This document shows, one piece after another, positions 1 to 6,782 of a stretch of 38,263 nt of DNA (its first letter is position 1; every line of letters begins with the position of its first letter). The position numbers and the translations under genes are program-made. The notes under the pieces were generated by a model, which saw nothing but the letters and a program-made list of their open reading frames with translations, made no database searches and was not told the origin of the DNA. Location: contig JAFZOG010000183.1 in NCBI GenBank assembly GCA_017550745.1, forward strand, positions 1 through 38,263, read 5' to 3'. The stretch comes from Clostridia bacterium. GTDB lineage: Bacteria > Bacillota > Clostridia > Christensenellales > Aristaeellaceae.

Positions 1-239
1 GCGTGTACGTCGCCGGGGCCCGAAGCGCCCGGAAAACCTGCCCTTGGGCCGGTTTTCAGCGTAGGGCGGGCCGGAAGGCCCCGGGCAGGCAACAGAATGT
101 TGCTTCCTATATCAATTTCCGGCCGTAAAAAGAGCGTTTTCACTTGCGAAAATGCCTTTTTACAGGAAATTGATGTCTCGAATGAAAGCGGAATCCCGAT
201 TCCGCTTTCATTCGCACCATTCAGCGTTAGCTGAATGGT
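1..239 (-). repeat. Mosaic palindromic repeat, copy 1 (cut by window edge)
   Basis: Most of this stretch is the reverse complement of part of the repeat at 4621-5028, so the copy lies in the opposite orientation and continues beyond the left edge. It is a chain of hairpins: a CGCCGGGGCCC block, GAAAACC..GGTTTTC (about 33-57), GGGCCGGAAGGCCC (about 67-80), GCAACAGAATGTTGC (about 90-104), a long stem at 111-174 (ATCAATTTCC with GGAAATTGAT), a perfect 17-bp-arm palindrome at 179-214 and ACCATTCAGC-GTTA-GCTGAATGGT at 216-239. The order of the last modules differs from a simple inversion of copy 2, which points to module shuffling. Confidence 0.85.
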
Positions 240-571
240 AACTTAGAAGTATCCTCATTTTCCTCCATATCGGGTTTCAGCATTTTTTTCAGCCTGTCCT
301 GCATTCTTTTCACCGCCTCCAGGTTCAGCGAATACAGCGTCCGCTGCCCGTCCCGGCGGCTTTGCACGATGCCCGCGTCGATCAGCAGCTTCATATCGTG
401 GGACAGTGTGGGCTGGGTGATATGGAAGTGTTCCAGCAGCGCGCACCCGCACATCTCCCCTTTGGACAGCACGTCAATGATCTGCACCCGCTTCGGGTCG
501 GACAGCGCTTTAAACACCTTTGCCATTTTCACATATTGCTCTTCCACTGCATCCACATCCCATCTTTTCAA
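227..571 (-). CDS. ArsR/SmtB-family winged-helix repressor
   Basis: A small DNA-binding repressor (114 residues from the start chosen here). The core MAKVFKALSDPKRVQIIDVL and the recognition helix region ITQPTLSHDMKLLIDAGIV are typical of the ArsR family. An EMCGC motif stands where ArsR proteins carry the ELCVCD metal(loid)-sensing cysteines, so thiol-based sensing of a metal, arsenical or redox signal is possible. The open frame reaches upstream to 637, but a good minus-strand promoter (596-624) lies inside that stretch, so the start must be further in. A TTG at 569-571 preceded by AGGAAGG (581-587) fits best. The last codons (KLPFS and stop) are encoded by the hairpin of the adjacent repeat. 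The likely target is its own divergent promoter region and the membrane gene at 735. Confidence 0.85.
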   Translation of the reverse strand: MKRWDVDAVEEQYVKMAKVFKALSDPKRVQIIDVLSKGEMCGCALLEHFHITQPTLSHDMKLLIDAGIVQSRRDGQRTLYSLNLEAVKRMQDRLKKMLKPDMEENEDTSKLPFS

Positions 572-595
572 AAACCGTCGCCTTCCTGCACCCCG

Positions 596-624
596 ATTAT
601 AGCATAAGCGCCTTTCATCGGCAA
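596..624 (-). promoter_or_regulatory. Promoter of the ArsR-type gene
   Basis: On the minus strand TTGCCG (619-624) and TATAAT (596-601) are separated by 17 bases. Transcription would begin near 589, which excludes the upstream ATG at 637 as the start codon of the repressor. Confidence 0.7.
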
Positions 625-639
625 GGGATGTTTCCATGC

Positions 640-668
640 TTGCGGGCAGGTGGCCTTTGTGCTATAAT
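640..668 (+). promoter_or_regulatory. Promoter of the YczE-like gene
   Basis: TTGCGG (640-645), 17 bases, then TATAAT (663-668) with an upstream TG (extended -10). It is back to back with the ArsR-type promoter; the two -35 boxes are only 15 bases apart, so one bound repressor could affect both. Confidence 0.7.
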
Positions 669-734
669 TTTGTGGCCGCCGGCAAAACGCCGGTGTGTTT
701 CCATCGAATGGCCAGATTTTGAGGAACGGGATGT

Positions 735-1397
735 ATGAACAGGAAACGCATTTTTCTCCAATGGCTGCAGATCGCGGCGGGGCTGCTGGTTTTTTCTTTC
801 GGGGTGCATCTGACGATCTTTGCCAACATCGGCCTCGCCCCGTGGGACTGCCTGGGCATGGGCATATCCTACCACACACCGCTGAACTACGGGCTGTCCA
901 TGACGGTGATGGCGGTCATCATCCTGCTGATCGACCTGTGCCTGCGGGAGCGCATCGGGTACGGAACCATCATTGATTCGCTTCTGACGGGCAACTTCGT
1001 GCAGATGTTCAACGACCTGAATCCTTTTCCGGAAAACCATAACCTTTGGCTGGGCATCGCGCTGATGCTCACCGGGTTTGTGTTCATGGCGCTGGGCATG
1101 TGGATCTATATGAAAGCTGCCCAGTGCTGCGGGCCGCGGGATTCCCTGCTGGTGGGCCTTGGCAAACGAATGCCGAAGCTGCCCATCGGCGTGGTGGAGA
1201 TCCTGCTCTGGGCCGCGGTGCTGCTGGCCGGCTGGCTGCTGGGCGGGCCGGTGGGCATCGGCACGCTCATCAGCACCTTCGCCGCCGGCGTCATCATGCA
1301 GCTGGTCTATAACGCGGTGCGCTTTGAACCCAGAGATATAAAACACCGGGACGTCATCGAGGTGACAAAAGCGCTCATCGGAAAAACGCAGGGATGA
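735..1397 (+). CDS. YczE/YyaS/YitT-type integral membrane protein
   Basis: A 220-residue protein with about five hydrophobic spans and the family's recognisable early segment: a glycine-rich first helix, then IGLAPWDCLGMGISY, matching the G-x-x-PWD pattern of YczE-like proteins. A second conserved patch is GYGTIIDSLLTGNF. The molecular role of the family is not settled; Bacillus YczE is linked to lipopeptide production. It is divergent from the ArsR-type repressor and ends at a clear terminator, so it is a single-gene unit. Nothing in it suggests an arsenite or heavy-metal pump (no metal-binding motif, too short), so the link with the repressor is positional only. Confidence 0.8.
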   Translation: MNRKRIFLQWLQIAAGLLVFSFGVHLTIFANIGLAPWDCLGMGISYHTPLNYGLSMTVMAVIILLIDLCLRERIGYGTIIDSLLTGNFVQMFNDLNPFPENHNLWLGIALMLTGFVFMALGMWIYMKAAQCCGPRDSLLVGLGKRMPKLPIGVVEILLWAAVLLAGWLLGGPVGIGTLISTFAAGVIMQLVYNAVRFEPRDIKHRDVIEVTKALIGKTQG

Positions 1398-1400
1398 ATA

Positions 1401-1430
1401 CGCAGGGATGAATCGCTCCCTGCGTTTTTT
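1401..1430 (+). terminator. Rho-independent terminator after the YczE-like gene
   Basis: CGCAGGGA (1401-1408) pairs with TCCCTGCG (1417-1424), followed by six T. The left arm with its flank (ACGCAGGGATGAAT) is present twice in tandem (1386-1399 and 1400-1413), a small local duplication that overlaps the end of the gene. Confidence 0.85.
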
Positions 1431-1476
1431 CATCTATCATGGTTTTGCCGTTTCATAAGCGCTTTCAGTGCGTAAC

Positions 1477-1538
1477 GGGGACGCAGCAGGGGGGCTTGGG
1501 CCCTTGGTTCAGTCTTGGGCGCAGCGCCCAGCGTCCCC
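1477..1538. repeat. Palindromic stem-loop ahead of feoA
   Basis: GGGGACGC (1477-1484) pairs with GCGTCCCC (1531-1538) and encloses a second perfect hairpin, TGGGCG-CAG-CGCCCA (1516-1530), and a CTTGGGCCCTTGG palindrome. No T-run follows, so it is not an obvious terminator. It resembles the other GC-rich palindromic elements of this window more than a known riboswitch. Confidence 0.6.
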
Positions 1539-1615
1539 TTTGCCGGATGATTGATCGGCGTGCGGAACCTCCCGCCTGCCTCAGCATATTCTGAAAGCAC
1601 AGGAGGTGGAACGGC

Positions 1616-1846
1616 ATGAAGCGGCTGGCGGATATACCTGTAGGCGGCGTGGGCGTGGTGAGATACGCGGAGGGCGGGCTCAGCGGGCGGCTGTACGACC
1701 TGGGCTTCAACCGGGGCGCGGAGGTGAAATGCCTCTTCGCCGCGCCGGGACGCGGGATGCGGGCATACCTGGCCCGGGGCGCGGTGATCGCCCTGCGGGA
1801 GCGGGACGCCCGCGGGGTGGTGATGGAGGACAGCGAGCATGCGTAA
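1616..1846 (+). CDS. feoA: FeoA, ferrous iron transport accessory protein
   Basis: A 76-residue SH3-like cytoplasmic protein that assists FeoB in Fe(II) uptake. The features are the usual FeoA ones: an opening L-x-x-I-P-x-G, then GLSGRLYDLGFNRGAEV (the R-L-x-x-L-G-x-x-x-G-x-x-V pattern) and a C-terminal ARGAVIALRERDARGVVM strand pair. A strong AGGAGG (1601-1606) is 9 bases ahead of the ATG. Its end overlaps the start of feoB by 8 bases, so translation is probably coupled. No Fur box was identified with confidence. Confidence 0.9.
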   Translation: MKRLADIPVGGVGVVRYAEGGLSGRLYDLGFNRGAEVKCLFAAPGRGMRAYLARGAVIALRERDARGVVMEDSEHA

Positions 1847-3875
1847 AGCGCGGGTCATTGTCCTGGCCGGGAACCCCAACGTGGGCAAATCCACCGTATT
1901 CAACGCCCTGACCGGCCTGCGCCAGCATACGGGCAACTGGCCCGGGAAAACGGTCAGCGCGGCCCGTGGCGCCTGCGTCCTGGACGGGGAAGCGTTCACG
2001 GTCATCGACACCCCCGGCGCTTATTCCCTCCGGGCGCGTTCCGCCGAAGAGGAAGCGGCGATGGAGGCCGTCTGCTTTGGCCGCGCCGACGCGGTGGTCG
2101 TGGTATGCGACGGCGCGCGGCTGGAAAGGAATCTCAACCTGCTTTATCAGGTGATGGAGATCACGGACCGGGCCGTGCTGTGCGTGAACCTGCTGGACGA
2201 AGCGGAAAAGCAGGGGGTGCGTGTCGACCTGAAAGCCCTGTCCCTGTGCCTTGGCATTCCCGTGGTGGGCGCCTGCGCCCGGGACGGAAAGGGAATGAAA
2301 GCGCTGCTGCGGGCCGCGAAGGGCGTCATGGAGGCCTCCCCGGCGCCGCGGAAGGCCCCCTGCCCTGAAGCCCTTGAACCTGCCGCCGCCGCGCTGGCGG
2401 AGGCATTGCGGGAGCCGCTGAACGGCGCTGCCGCCCCCCGCTTCGCGGCCCTGCGGCTGATGGAAAACGACGAATGCTTCCGGCGGGAGCTGGCAAAGCA
2501 TATGGTGATCAACGCTTCCGTGGAAGCGGCGGTGGAACGCGCCCGGAGCCAAACCGGGATGACCCCGGACGAAATCGCCGAGGCCGTTACGCAAAGCGTG
2601 TATCGGGCGGCGGAGGAAACCTGCAAAAGAGCCGTAAAAAAGCCCGCAGGAACCGGGGAAAACCAGCTGAAATGGGACCGCAGGCTCACAGGCTTCCTGG
2701 GCGTGCCGGTGATGCTGGCCCTGCTGGCGCTGGTGTTTTTCATCACCCTGAAAGGGGCGAACCTGCCTTCCGCGTGGCTGGCAGCGGGCTTTGGGGAATT
2801 GGAAGCGCTGCTGCAAAGAGCCCTGGACGGCCTGGGCCTGCCGCCCTTCTTAACGGCGCTGCTCACCGAAGGCGCGTTCCGCACGGCGGGGAAGGTCACC
2901 TCCGTGATGCTGCCGCCCATGGCGATTTTCTTTCCCTTGTTCACGCTGCTGGAGGACTGCGGGTATCTGCCCCGGGTCGCTTTCACCCTGGACGGCGTGT
3001 TTGAGCGCTGCCACGCCTGCGGCAAGCAGGCCCTGACCATGTGCATGGGCTGCGGGTGCAACGCGGTGGGCGTGATGGGCTGCCGCATCATCGACAGCCC
3101 GCGGGAGCGGATGATCGCCGTGCTGACGAACTGCTTCATTCCCTGCAACGGGCGTTTTCCCGCGCTGTTCGTGATGCTGACGCTGTTCTTTTCCGGCGGG
3201 GGCCCGGGCGGGGCGCTGCTGTCCGCCGGGCTGCTCACCGGGCTGGCGGCGCTTGCTGTGGGGGTGACGCTGCTTTCCTCCCGGCTGCTGTCCGTGACGG
3301 TTTTGAAGGGCGTTCCTTCTTCCTATACCCTGGAGCTGCCGCCCTACCGCAGGCCGCAGTTTGGCCGGGTGATCGCGCGCTCGGCGCTGGACAGGACGCT
3401 GTTCATGCTGGGCCGGGCCGTGGCAGTGGCCGCGCCCGCGGGAATCATCATCTTCCTGCTTTCCCGCGTGCCTGCGGGCGGGCGGCCGCTGCTGGGCCAT
3501 ATCACCGATTTCCTGGATCCCCTGGGGCGGCTGATGGGCCTGGACGGGGTGATCCTGGCGGGCTTCCTGCTGGGCTTTCCGGCCAATGAAATCGTGCTGC
3601 CCATGATCGTGACGGCGTACACGGCGGGGGGCGTCCTCCGGGAGGCGGCGGACTTGAACGCGCTGGGCGCGGTTCTTCGCGCCAACGGCTGGACAACGCT
3701 TACGGCCCTGAACCTGATGCTCTTTTTCCTCTTTCATTTCCCCTGCTCCACCGCGCTGCTCACCATCCGCAGGGAAACCGGCAGCGCCAAATGGACGGCT
3801 TTCGCCTTCGCCCTGCCCACGTGCATCGGCGTGCTCCTGTGCGTGCTCACGGCCGCGATTGCAAAATATTTCTGA
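1839..3875 (+). CDS. feoB: FeoB, GTP-dependent ferrous iron permease
   Basis: A 678-residue inner-membrane Fe(II) transporter. The N-terminal G domain has G1 GNPNVGKST (about residues 11-19), the switch region TGNWPGKTV, G3 DTPGAYSL and G4 NLLD; a helical insertion domain follows to about residue 270. The C-terminal part has about eight membrane segments with two Gate regions: VMLPPMAIFFPLFTLLEDCG and a second ending in FPANEIVLPMI. The segment CHACGKQALTMCMGCGC is very cysteine-rich, with more Cys in VMGC and CFIPCNGRFP; this form is seen in clostridial FeoB and differs from the enterobacterial type. No FeoC gene follows. The length is normal. Confidence 0.95.
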   Translation: MRKARVIVLAGNPNVGKSTVFNALTGLRQHTGNWPGKTVSAARGACVLDGEAFTVIDTPGAYSLRARSAEEEAAMEAVCFGRADAVVVVCDGARLERNLNLLYQVMEITDRAVLCVNLLDEAEKQGVRVDLKALSLCLGIPVVGACARDGKGMKALLRAAKGVMEASPAPRKAPCPEALEPAAAALAEALREPLNGAAAPRFAALRLMENDECFRRELAKHMVINASVEAAVERARSQTGMTPDEIAEAVTQSVYRAAEETCKRAVKKPAGTGENQLKWDRRLTGFLGVPVMLALLALVFFITLKGANLPSAWLAAGFGELEALLQRALDGLGLPPFLTALLTEGAFRTAGKVTSVMLPPMAIFFPLFTLLEDCGYLPRVAFTLDGVFERCHACGKQALTMCMGCGCNAVGVMGCRIIDSPRERMIAVLTNCFIPCNGRFPALFVMLTLFFSGGGPGGALLSAGLLTGLAALAVGVTLLSSRLLSVTVLKGVPSSYTLELPPYRRPQFGRVIARSALDRTLFMLGRAVAVAAPAGIIIFLLSRVPAGGRPLLGHITDFLDPLGRLMGLDGVILAGFLLGFPANEIVLPMIVTAYTAGGVLREAADLNALGAVLRANGWTTLTALNLMLFFLFHFPCSTALLTIRRETGSAKWTAFAFALPTCIGVLLCVLTAAIAKYF

Positions 3876-3900
3876 GAACATGTTTTTTTCCGGCAGGAAT

Positions 3901-3929
3901 TTTCCATTTTCCGTCGTATAAGATACAAT
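3901..3929 (+). promoter_or_regulatory. Probable promoter of hpf
   Basis: TTTCCA (3901-3906), 17 bases, then TACAAT (3924-3929). The -35 is weak. The leader contains a short hairpin, GCCGGA-GGT-TTCCGGC (about 3960-3975), before the ribosome binding site. Confidence 0.45.
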
Positions 3930-4004
3930 AGAAACAGAGGATGAAAAATAGGATAAAAAAGCCGGAGGTTTCCGGCCATATAACGAGAGAGGAGCTGTTC
4001 CTGA

Positions 4005-4544
4005 ATGAAGACCAACATCACCGCGAAAAACATGATCGTGACCCCGGGCATTACCAACCGGATCATGAAAAAAACCGCCACCATGGAGCGGTATTTGAGG
4101 CCGGATACAGAAATGTTTGTACGCCTGCGCCGGGAACGGGATGAACGCATTTGCGAAATCACCGTTCCCATGAAGGATGTGACCCTGCGCGCCGAGTCCT
4201 CCAGCAAGGATAACCTGTTTATGTCCATCGACAGCGCCCTGGCCAAGCTGGAGCGCCAGATCCTGCGCCACCGCACCAAGCTGGAAAAGCGCCTGCGGGA
4301 GGACGCCTACAAGGAAGAAACCGCCGAATACATCGAGGACATCTCCGCTTACGGCCCCTCCGACCGCAAGGTGGTCCGCACCAAGGAATTCCCCGTGCGC
4401 CCCATGGCCGTGGAGGACGCCATCCTGCAAATGGAGCTGCTGGGCCACACCTTCTTCGTGTTCGTCAATATCGAAACCGAGCGCACCAACGTGCTGTATC
4501 TGCGCAAGGACGGAAACCTGGGCCTGATGGTGCCGGAAGCCTGA
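4005..4544 (+). CDS. hpf: Long-form ribosome hibernation-promoting factor
   Basis: A 179-residue protein that binds the decoding region of the 30S subunit and, in its long form, dimerises 70S ribosomes into inactive 100S particles during slow growth. Residues 1-100 form the S30AE/sigma-54-modulation domain (KNMIVTPGITNRIMKKTA, then ERICEITVPMKDVTLRAE). After a charged linker, residues about 120-179 are the C-terminal dimerisation domain, recognised from VVRTKEFPVRPMAVEDAILQ and the run from FFVFVNIETERTNVLYLRKD to the end. A GAGAGGAG ribosome binding site precedes the ATG. It stands alone and is followed by a stem-loop. Confidence 0.95.
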   Translation: MKTNITAKNMIVTPGITNRIMKKTATMERYLRPDTEMFVRLRRERDERICEITVPMKDVTLRAESSSKDNLFMSIDSALAKLERQILRHRTKLEKRLREDAYKEETAEYIEDISAYGPSDRKVVRTKEFPVRPMAVEDAILQMELLGHTFFVFVNIETERTNVLYLRKDGNLGLMVPEA

Positions 4545-4568
4545 GGGTAAAAAACGGATTTTTCTTAT

Positions 4569-4594
4569 GGGGGTCCCGGTTCTCCGGGGCTCCC
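4569..4594 (+). terminator. Probable terminator after hpf
   Basis: GGGGGTCCCGG (4569-4579) pairs with CCGGGGCTCCC (4584-4594), 11 pairs with two G-T wobbles and a TTCT loop. Only GTTT follows, so the T-run is weak; the preceding run of A/T could favour the other strand. Confidence 0.55.
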
Positions 4595-4620
4595 GTTTCA
4601 GTTGGCGCATTTGCTTTGTA

Positions 4621-5028
4621 CGAATGAAAGCGGAATCCCGATTCCGCTGAGGCTGTCGAATAAGTTTTTTCGCCAGCCTGCGAATGAAAATGGAATCAGG
4701 ATTCCATTTTCATTCGATGCATCCATTTCCTGCAAAAATGGGTTTCCGACCTCCAAAGGAGGCCAAAAACCCTATTTTTGCGGCCGGAAATGGATATAGG
4801 AAGCAACATTCTGTTGCCTGCCCGGGGCCTTCCGGCCCGCCCTACGCTGAAAACCGGCCCAAGGGCAGGTTTTCCGGGCGCTTCGGGCCCCGGCGACGTA
4901 CACGCCGCCGCCTGTGGATAAAAATCGAAGGGCTGCGGCCCTTCGATGCATCCCGGGGTTTTTCGACAATCTGAGCGGAATCCCGATTCCGCTTTCATTC
5001 GTACCATTCAGCGTTAGCTGAATGGCAG
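4621..5028 (+). repeat. Mosaic palindromic repeat, copy 2 (most complete)
   Basis: This fills most of the 600-base gap between hpf and the SH3 protein gene. Modules in order: a cut CGAATGAAAGCGG palindrome (4621-4648); AGGCTGTCGAA..TTCGCCAGCCT (4651-4679); a perfect 17-bp-arm palindrome around AG (4681-4716); a 75-base stem with outer arms ATCCATTTCC (4721-4730) and GGAAATGGAT (4786-4795); GCAACATTCTGTTGC (4803-4817); GGGCCTTCCGGCCC; GAAAACC..GGTTTTC (4848-4873); a CGACGTACACG block; CGAAGGGC-TGC-GGCCCTTCG (4926-4945); a partial CGGAATCCCGATTCCG palindrome; and ACCATTCAGC-GTTA-GCTGAATGG (5003-5025). No coding sequence is supported. Confidence 0.9.
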
Positions 5029-5087
5029 GCTGATGTAAAATTTACATTTATTTTATAAATGCTCTATGATTGCCATGTGATCTGTGT

Positions 5088-5093
5088 TATAAT
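5088..5093 (+). promoter_or_regulatory. Extended -10 promoter of the SH3 protein gene
   Basis: TATAAT preceded by TGT (TG-T-TATAAT). No good -35 box is placed 16-18 bases upstream. It lies about 60 bases beyond the end of the palindromic repeat. Confidence 0.5.
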
Positions 5094-5142
5094 CGGTTTG
5101 ACGCGAACAAGACGTCAAGTAAAATAGACGGAGGACAATGCA

Positions 5143-5751
5143 ATGACCAAGAGACTCCTTTCCCTGGCGCTGATTGCCGTGATGATGGCAATGCTGTTTC
5201 CTGTGGTGAACGAAGCGAAAGCCGATTGGACGATGTACGTGTACACGGATAACGGCAAGTCCCTGAACGTTCGCAGCGACCCTATGACGGGCGATAACGT
5301 GATCGGATCCCTGGCTTACGGCGAATCCGTTTCCGTCCGCATGACGCTGGCAAGCGGCTGGACCGCCATCTCCTGGGCCCATGCAGACGGCTATGTGGCC
5401 TATGTGCAGAGCCGCTTCCTGATCGATTATAAGCCCGCGCCCAAGCCCACCTCCAAGCCCGCGCCCAAGCCCACCTCCACTTCCCAAAAGTCCACGGCCT
5501 TTGACGCCATGAACACGGAGTTTAGGTCCGCCCGCAGGGTCAACCCCTACACGGTGGTTGCCCGTCCCTCCCGCGCTTCCGGCTGGGTGAACCTGCGCTG
5601 GGCCCCCTCCACGGATACCGAAGTGATCTCCCAGTGCCCCCAGGGCAAGGAGCTGACCGTGCTGGCTGAGCTGAAGGACTGGTATCAGGTGGAGGATCCC
5701 GCCACCGGCTACATCGGCTTCATCAGCAGCAAATATGTGTCCCGCAAATAA
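5143..5751 (+). CDS. Exported protein with two bacterial SH3 domains
   Basis: A 202-residue protein with a signal peptide (MTKRLLSLALIAVMMAMLFP, cleavage probably near NEAKA-DW). Two SH3b domains follow. The first (about residues 30-95) has SLNVRSDPMTGDNVIGSL and ends DGYVAYVQSRFLI. The second (about 135-200) has VNLRWAPSTDTEVISQ and ends TGYIGFISSKYV. They are joined by a Pro/Lys/Thr/Ser linker with a near-perfect PAPKPTSKPAPKPTS repeat. Such domains usually bind peptidoglycan peptides. No catalytic domain is present, so a wall-binding or structural role is inferred. GGAGG lies 7-8 bases before the ATG. The next gene begins 42 bases downstream in the same direction and also encodes an exported protein. 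Confidence 0.85.
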   Translation: MTKRLLSLALIAVMMAMLFPVVNEAKADWTMYVYTDNGKSLNVRSDPMTGDNVIGSLAYGESVSVRMTLASGWTAISWAHADGYVAYVQSRFLIDYKPAPKPTSKPAPKPTSTSQKSTAFDAMNTEFRSARRVNPYTVVARPSRASGWVNLRWAPSTDTEVISQCPQGKELTVLAELKDWYQVEDPATGYIGFISSKYVSRK

Positions 5752-5793
5752 GGTTTCCAGGACAAAGAATTAAATGAAAGGAAAAAAGAAATC

Positions 5794-6348
5794 ATGAAGA
5801 AAATCATTGCGATCACGCTGTGCCTGGCCATGCTGCTGGGCTGCGCCGCCATGGCGGAAACCGCTGAAAAAACCTATATGGGCACTGTCTCTGTCAAGGG
5901 CGCATTCGATCTGAAGTGCACGATCCCCGAAGGCTACGATCTGATCACCGAGCCCATGGATAACGGCAACATCGTAAGCGTCATCACGCCCAAGGACGAA
6001 ACGAAGCCCAGCATGATGCTCTCCATCGCGTTTAACGAGATTTATGCCGATACCAAGCGGCTGAGCGACGTGGACGCCGAGACCCTGGCGGAAATCGAAG
6101 ACAGCTTCCGCGAGGAATACGAAGTGGAAATCAGCTATACCGAAACCGCGAAAGGCACCAAGCTGCTGATGGCCAAGGAAGTGGAAGGCGCCGTGGATTG
6201 GGTGGACTTCTATACCATCTATGAAGGCTATGAAATCGAAATCGTTATGGTGCAGAGCGAAGCCAAAGAAGGCGAGTCCATCTCCGACGAACAGGTTCAG
6301 ATGATGCTCGACTTCCTGAGCAACCTGGATTTTGTGCAGGTTCAATAA
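5794..6348 (+). CDS. Exported protein of unknown function
   Basis: A 184-residue protein not matched to a known family by eye. The N-terminus MKKIIAITLCLAMLLGCAAMAE is a signal peptide; LLGC could be a weak lipobox, while AMA-E is an equally good signal peptidase I site, so lipoprotein status is open. The mature part is acidic and appears to alternate strands and helices, with no cysteine. A purine-rich GAAAGGAAAAAAG precedes the ATG. It may be co-transcribed with the SH3 protein gene 42 bases upstream and is followed by a long stem-loop. A role at the cell surface is inference. Confidence 0.75.
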   Translation: MKKIIAITLCLAMLLGCAAMAETAEKTYMGTVSVKGAFDLKCTIPEGYDLITEPMDNGNIVSVITPKDETKPSMMLSIAFNEIYADTKRLSDVDAETLAEIEDSFREEYEVEISYTETAKGTKLLMAKEVEGAVDWVDFYTIYEGYEIEIVMVQSEAKEGESISDEQVQMMLDFLSNLDFVQVQ

Positions 6349-6367
6349 TAATAGTATCCTGGAATAC

Positions 6368-6408
6368 AAACGCGCCCTTTTGCCGTCCCGCGGCAGAAGG
6401 GCGCGTTT
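6368..6408 (+). terminator. Strong stem-loop after the exported protein genes
   Basis: AAACGCGCCCTT (6368-6379) pairs perfectly with AAGGGCGCGTTT (6397-6408), and an inner TGCCG/CGGCA extends the stem, with one T-G wobble between the blocks. There is no T-run beyond the TTT inside the stem, so termination would be less efficient than a classic terminator; it could act in both directions. Confidence 0.65.
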
Positions 6409-6431
6409 GCGCAATACGGAGGCGTCGGCAG

Positions 6432-6761
6432 GAGCACTTTAAGTAAGTAAGGGGATCAGGGATTAGGAAATAGGGATTAGGGATCAGGGGAGAACCCACC
6501 CTGTCATCCTGAGCGAAGCGAAGGATCTCACGATACGGATGGGCACGTGCGAAGAAACTCACTCGTAAAGGCATTTTTACAAGGAACGAAGGAGATCCTT
6601 CGCACGCCACATCCGTATCGTGGCGGCTCAGAGCCTGCCCTGAGCGTAGTCGAAGGGATGACAGACGAGGTATCGCGGGTATCTCGGCGCCTCAGGATGA
6701 CAGACGAGGTTGTCTTTCGCCTAATCCCTAATCCCTGATCCCTTTACTTATTTAATGTGCA
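6432..6761. mobile_element. MITE-like element with long terminal inverted repeats, copy A
   Basis: The left end CACTTTAAGTAAGTAA (from 6435) followed by GGGGATCAGGGATTAGG is mirrored at the right end by CCTAATCCCTGATCCC then TTTACTTATTTAATGTG (to about 6759). The inverted repeats run about 33 bp with few mismatches. Nested inside are GTCATCCTGAG/CTCAGGATGAC and CACGATACGGATG/CATCCGTATCGTG. There is no transposase frame. A second copy lies at 15941-16230. The inner GTCATCCTGAGCGAAG words resemble sequences that are common between genes in many bacterial assemblies (recalled, not searched). Confidence 0.8.
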
Positions 6762-6782
6762 TTTTCATTGACCGTCCAAATC

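Noticed and set aside
227-1397. Arsenic resistance operon
   Set aside because: Only the repressor looks ArsR-like. The neighbour is a YczE-type protein, and the phosphatase at 13625 has the LMW-PTP signature and lies 12 kb away.
4621-5028. Riboswitch upstream of the SH3 protein gene
   Set aside because: The promoter of that gene lies downstream of the element, and the same element occurs at 1-239 and 36298-36625 next to unrelated genes.
6449-6745. Telomere-like GGGATTAGGG repeats
   Set aside because: They are the imperfect terminal inverted repeats of a short element present twice inside the window, between ordinary genes; not a chromosome end.
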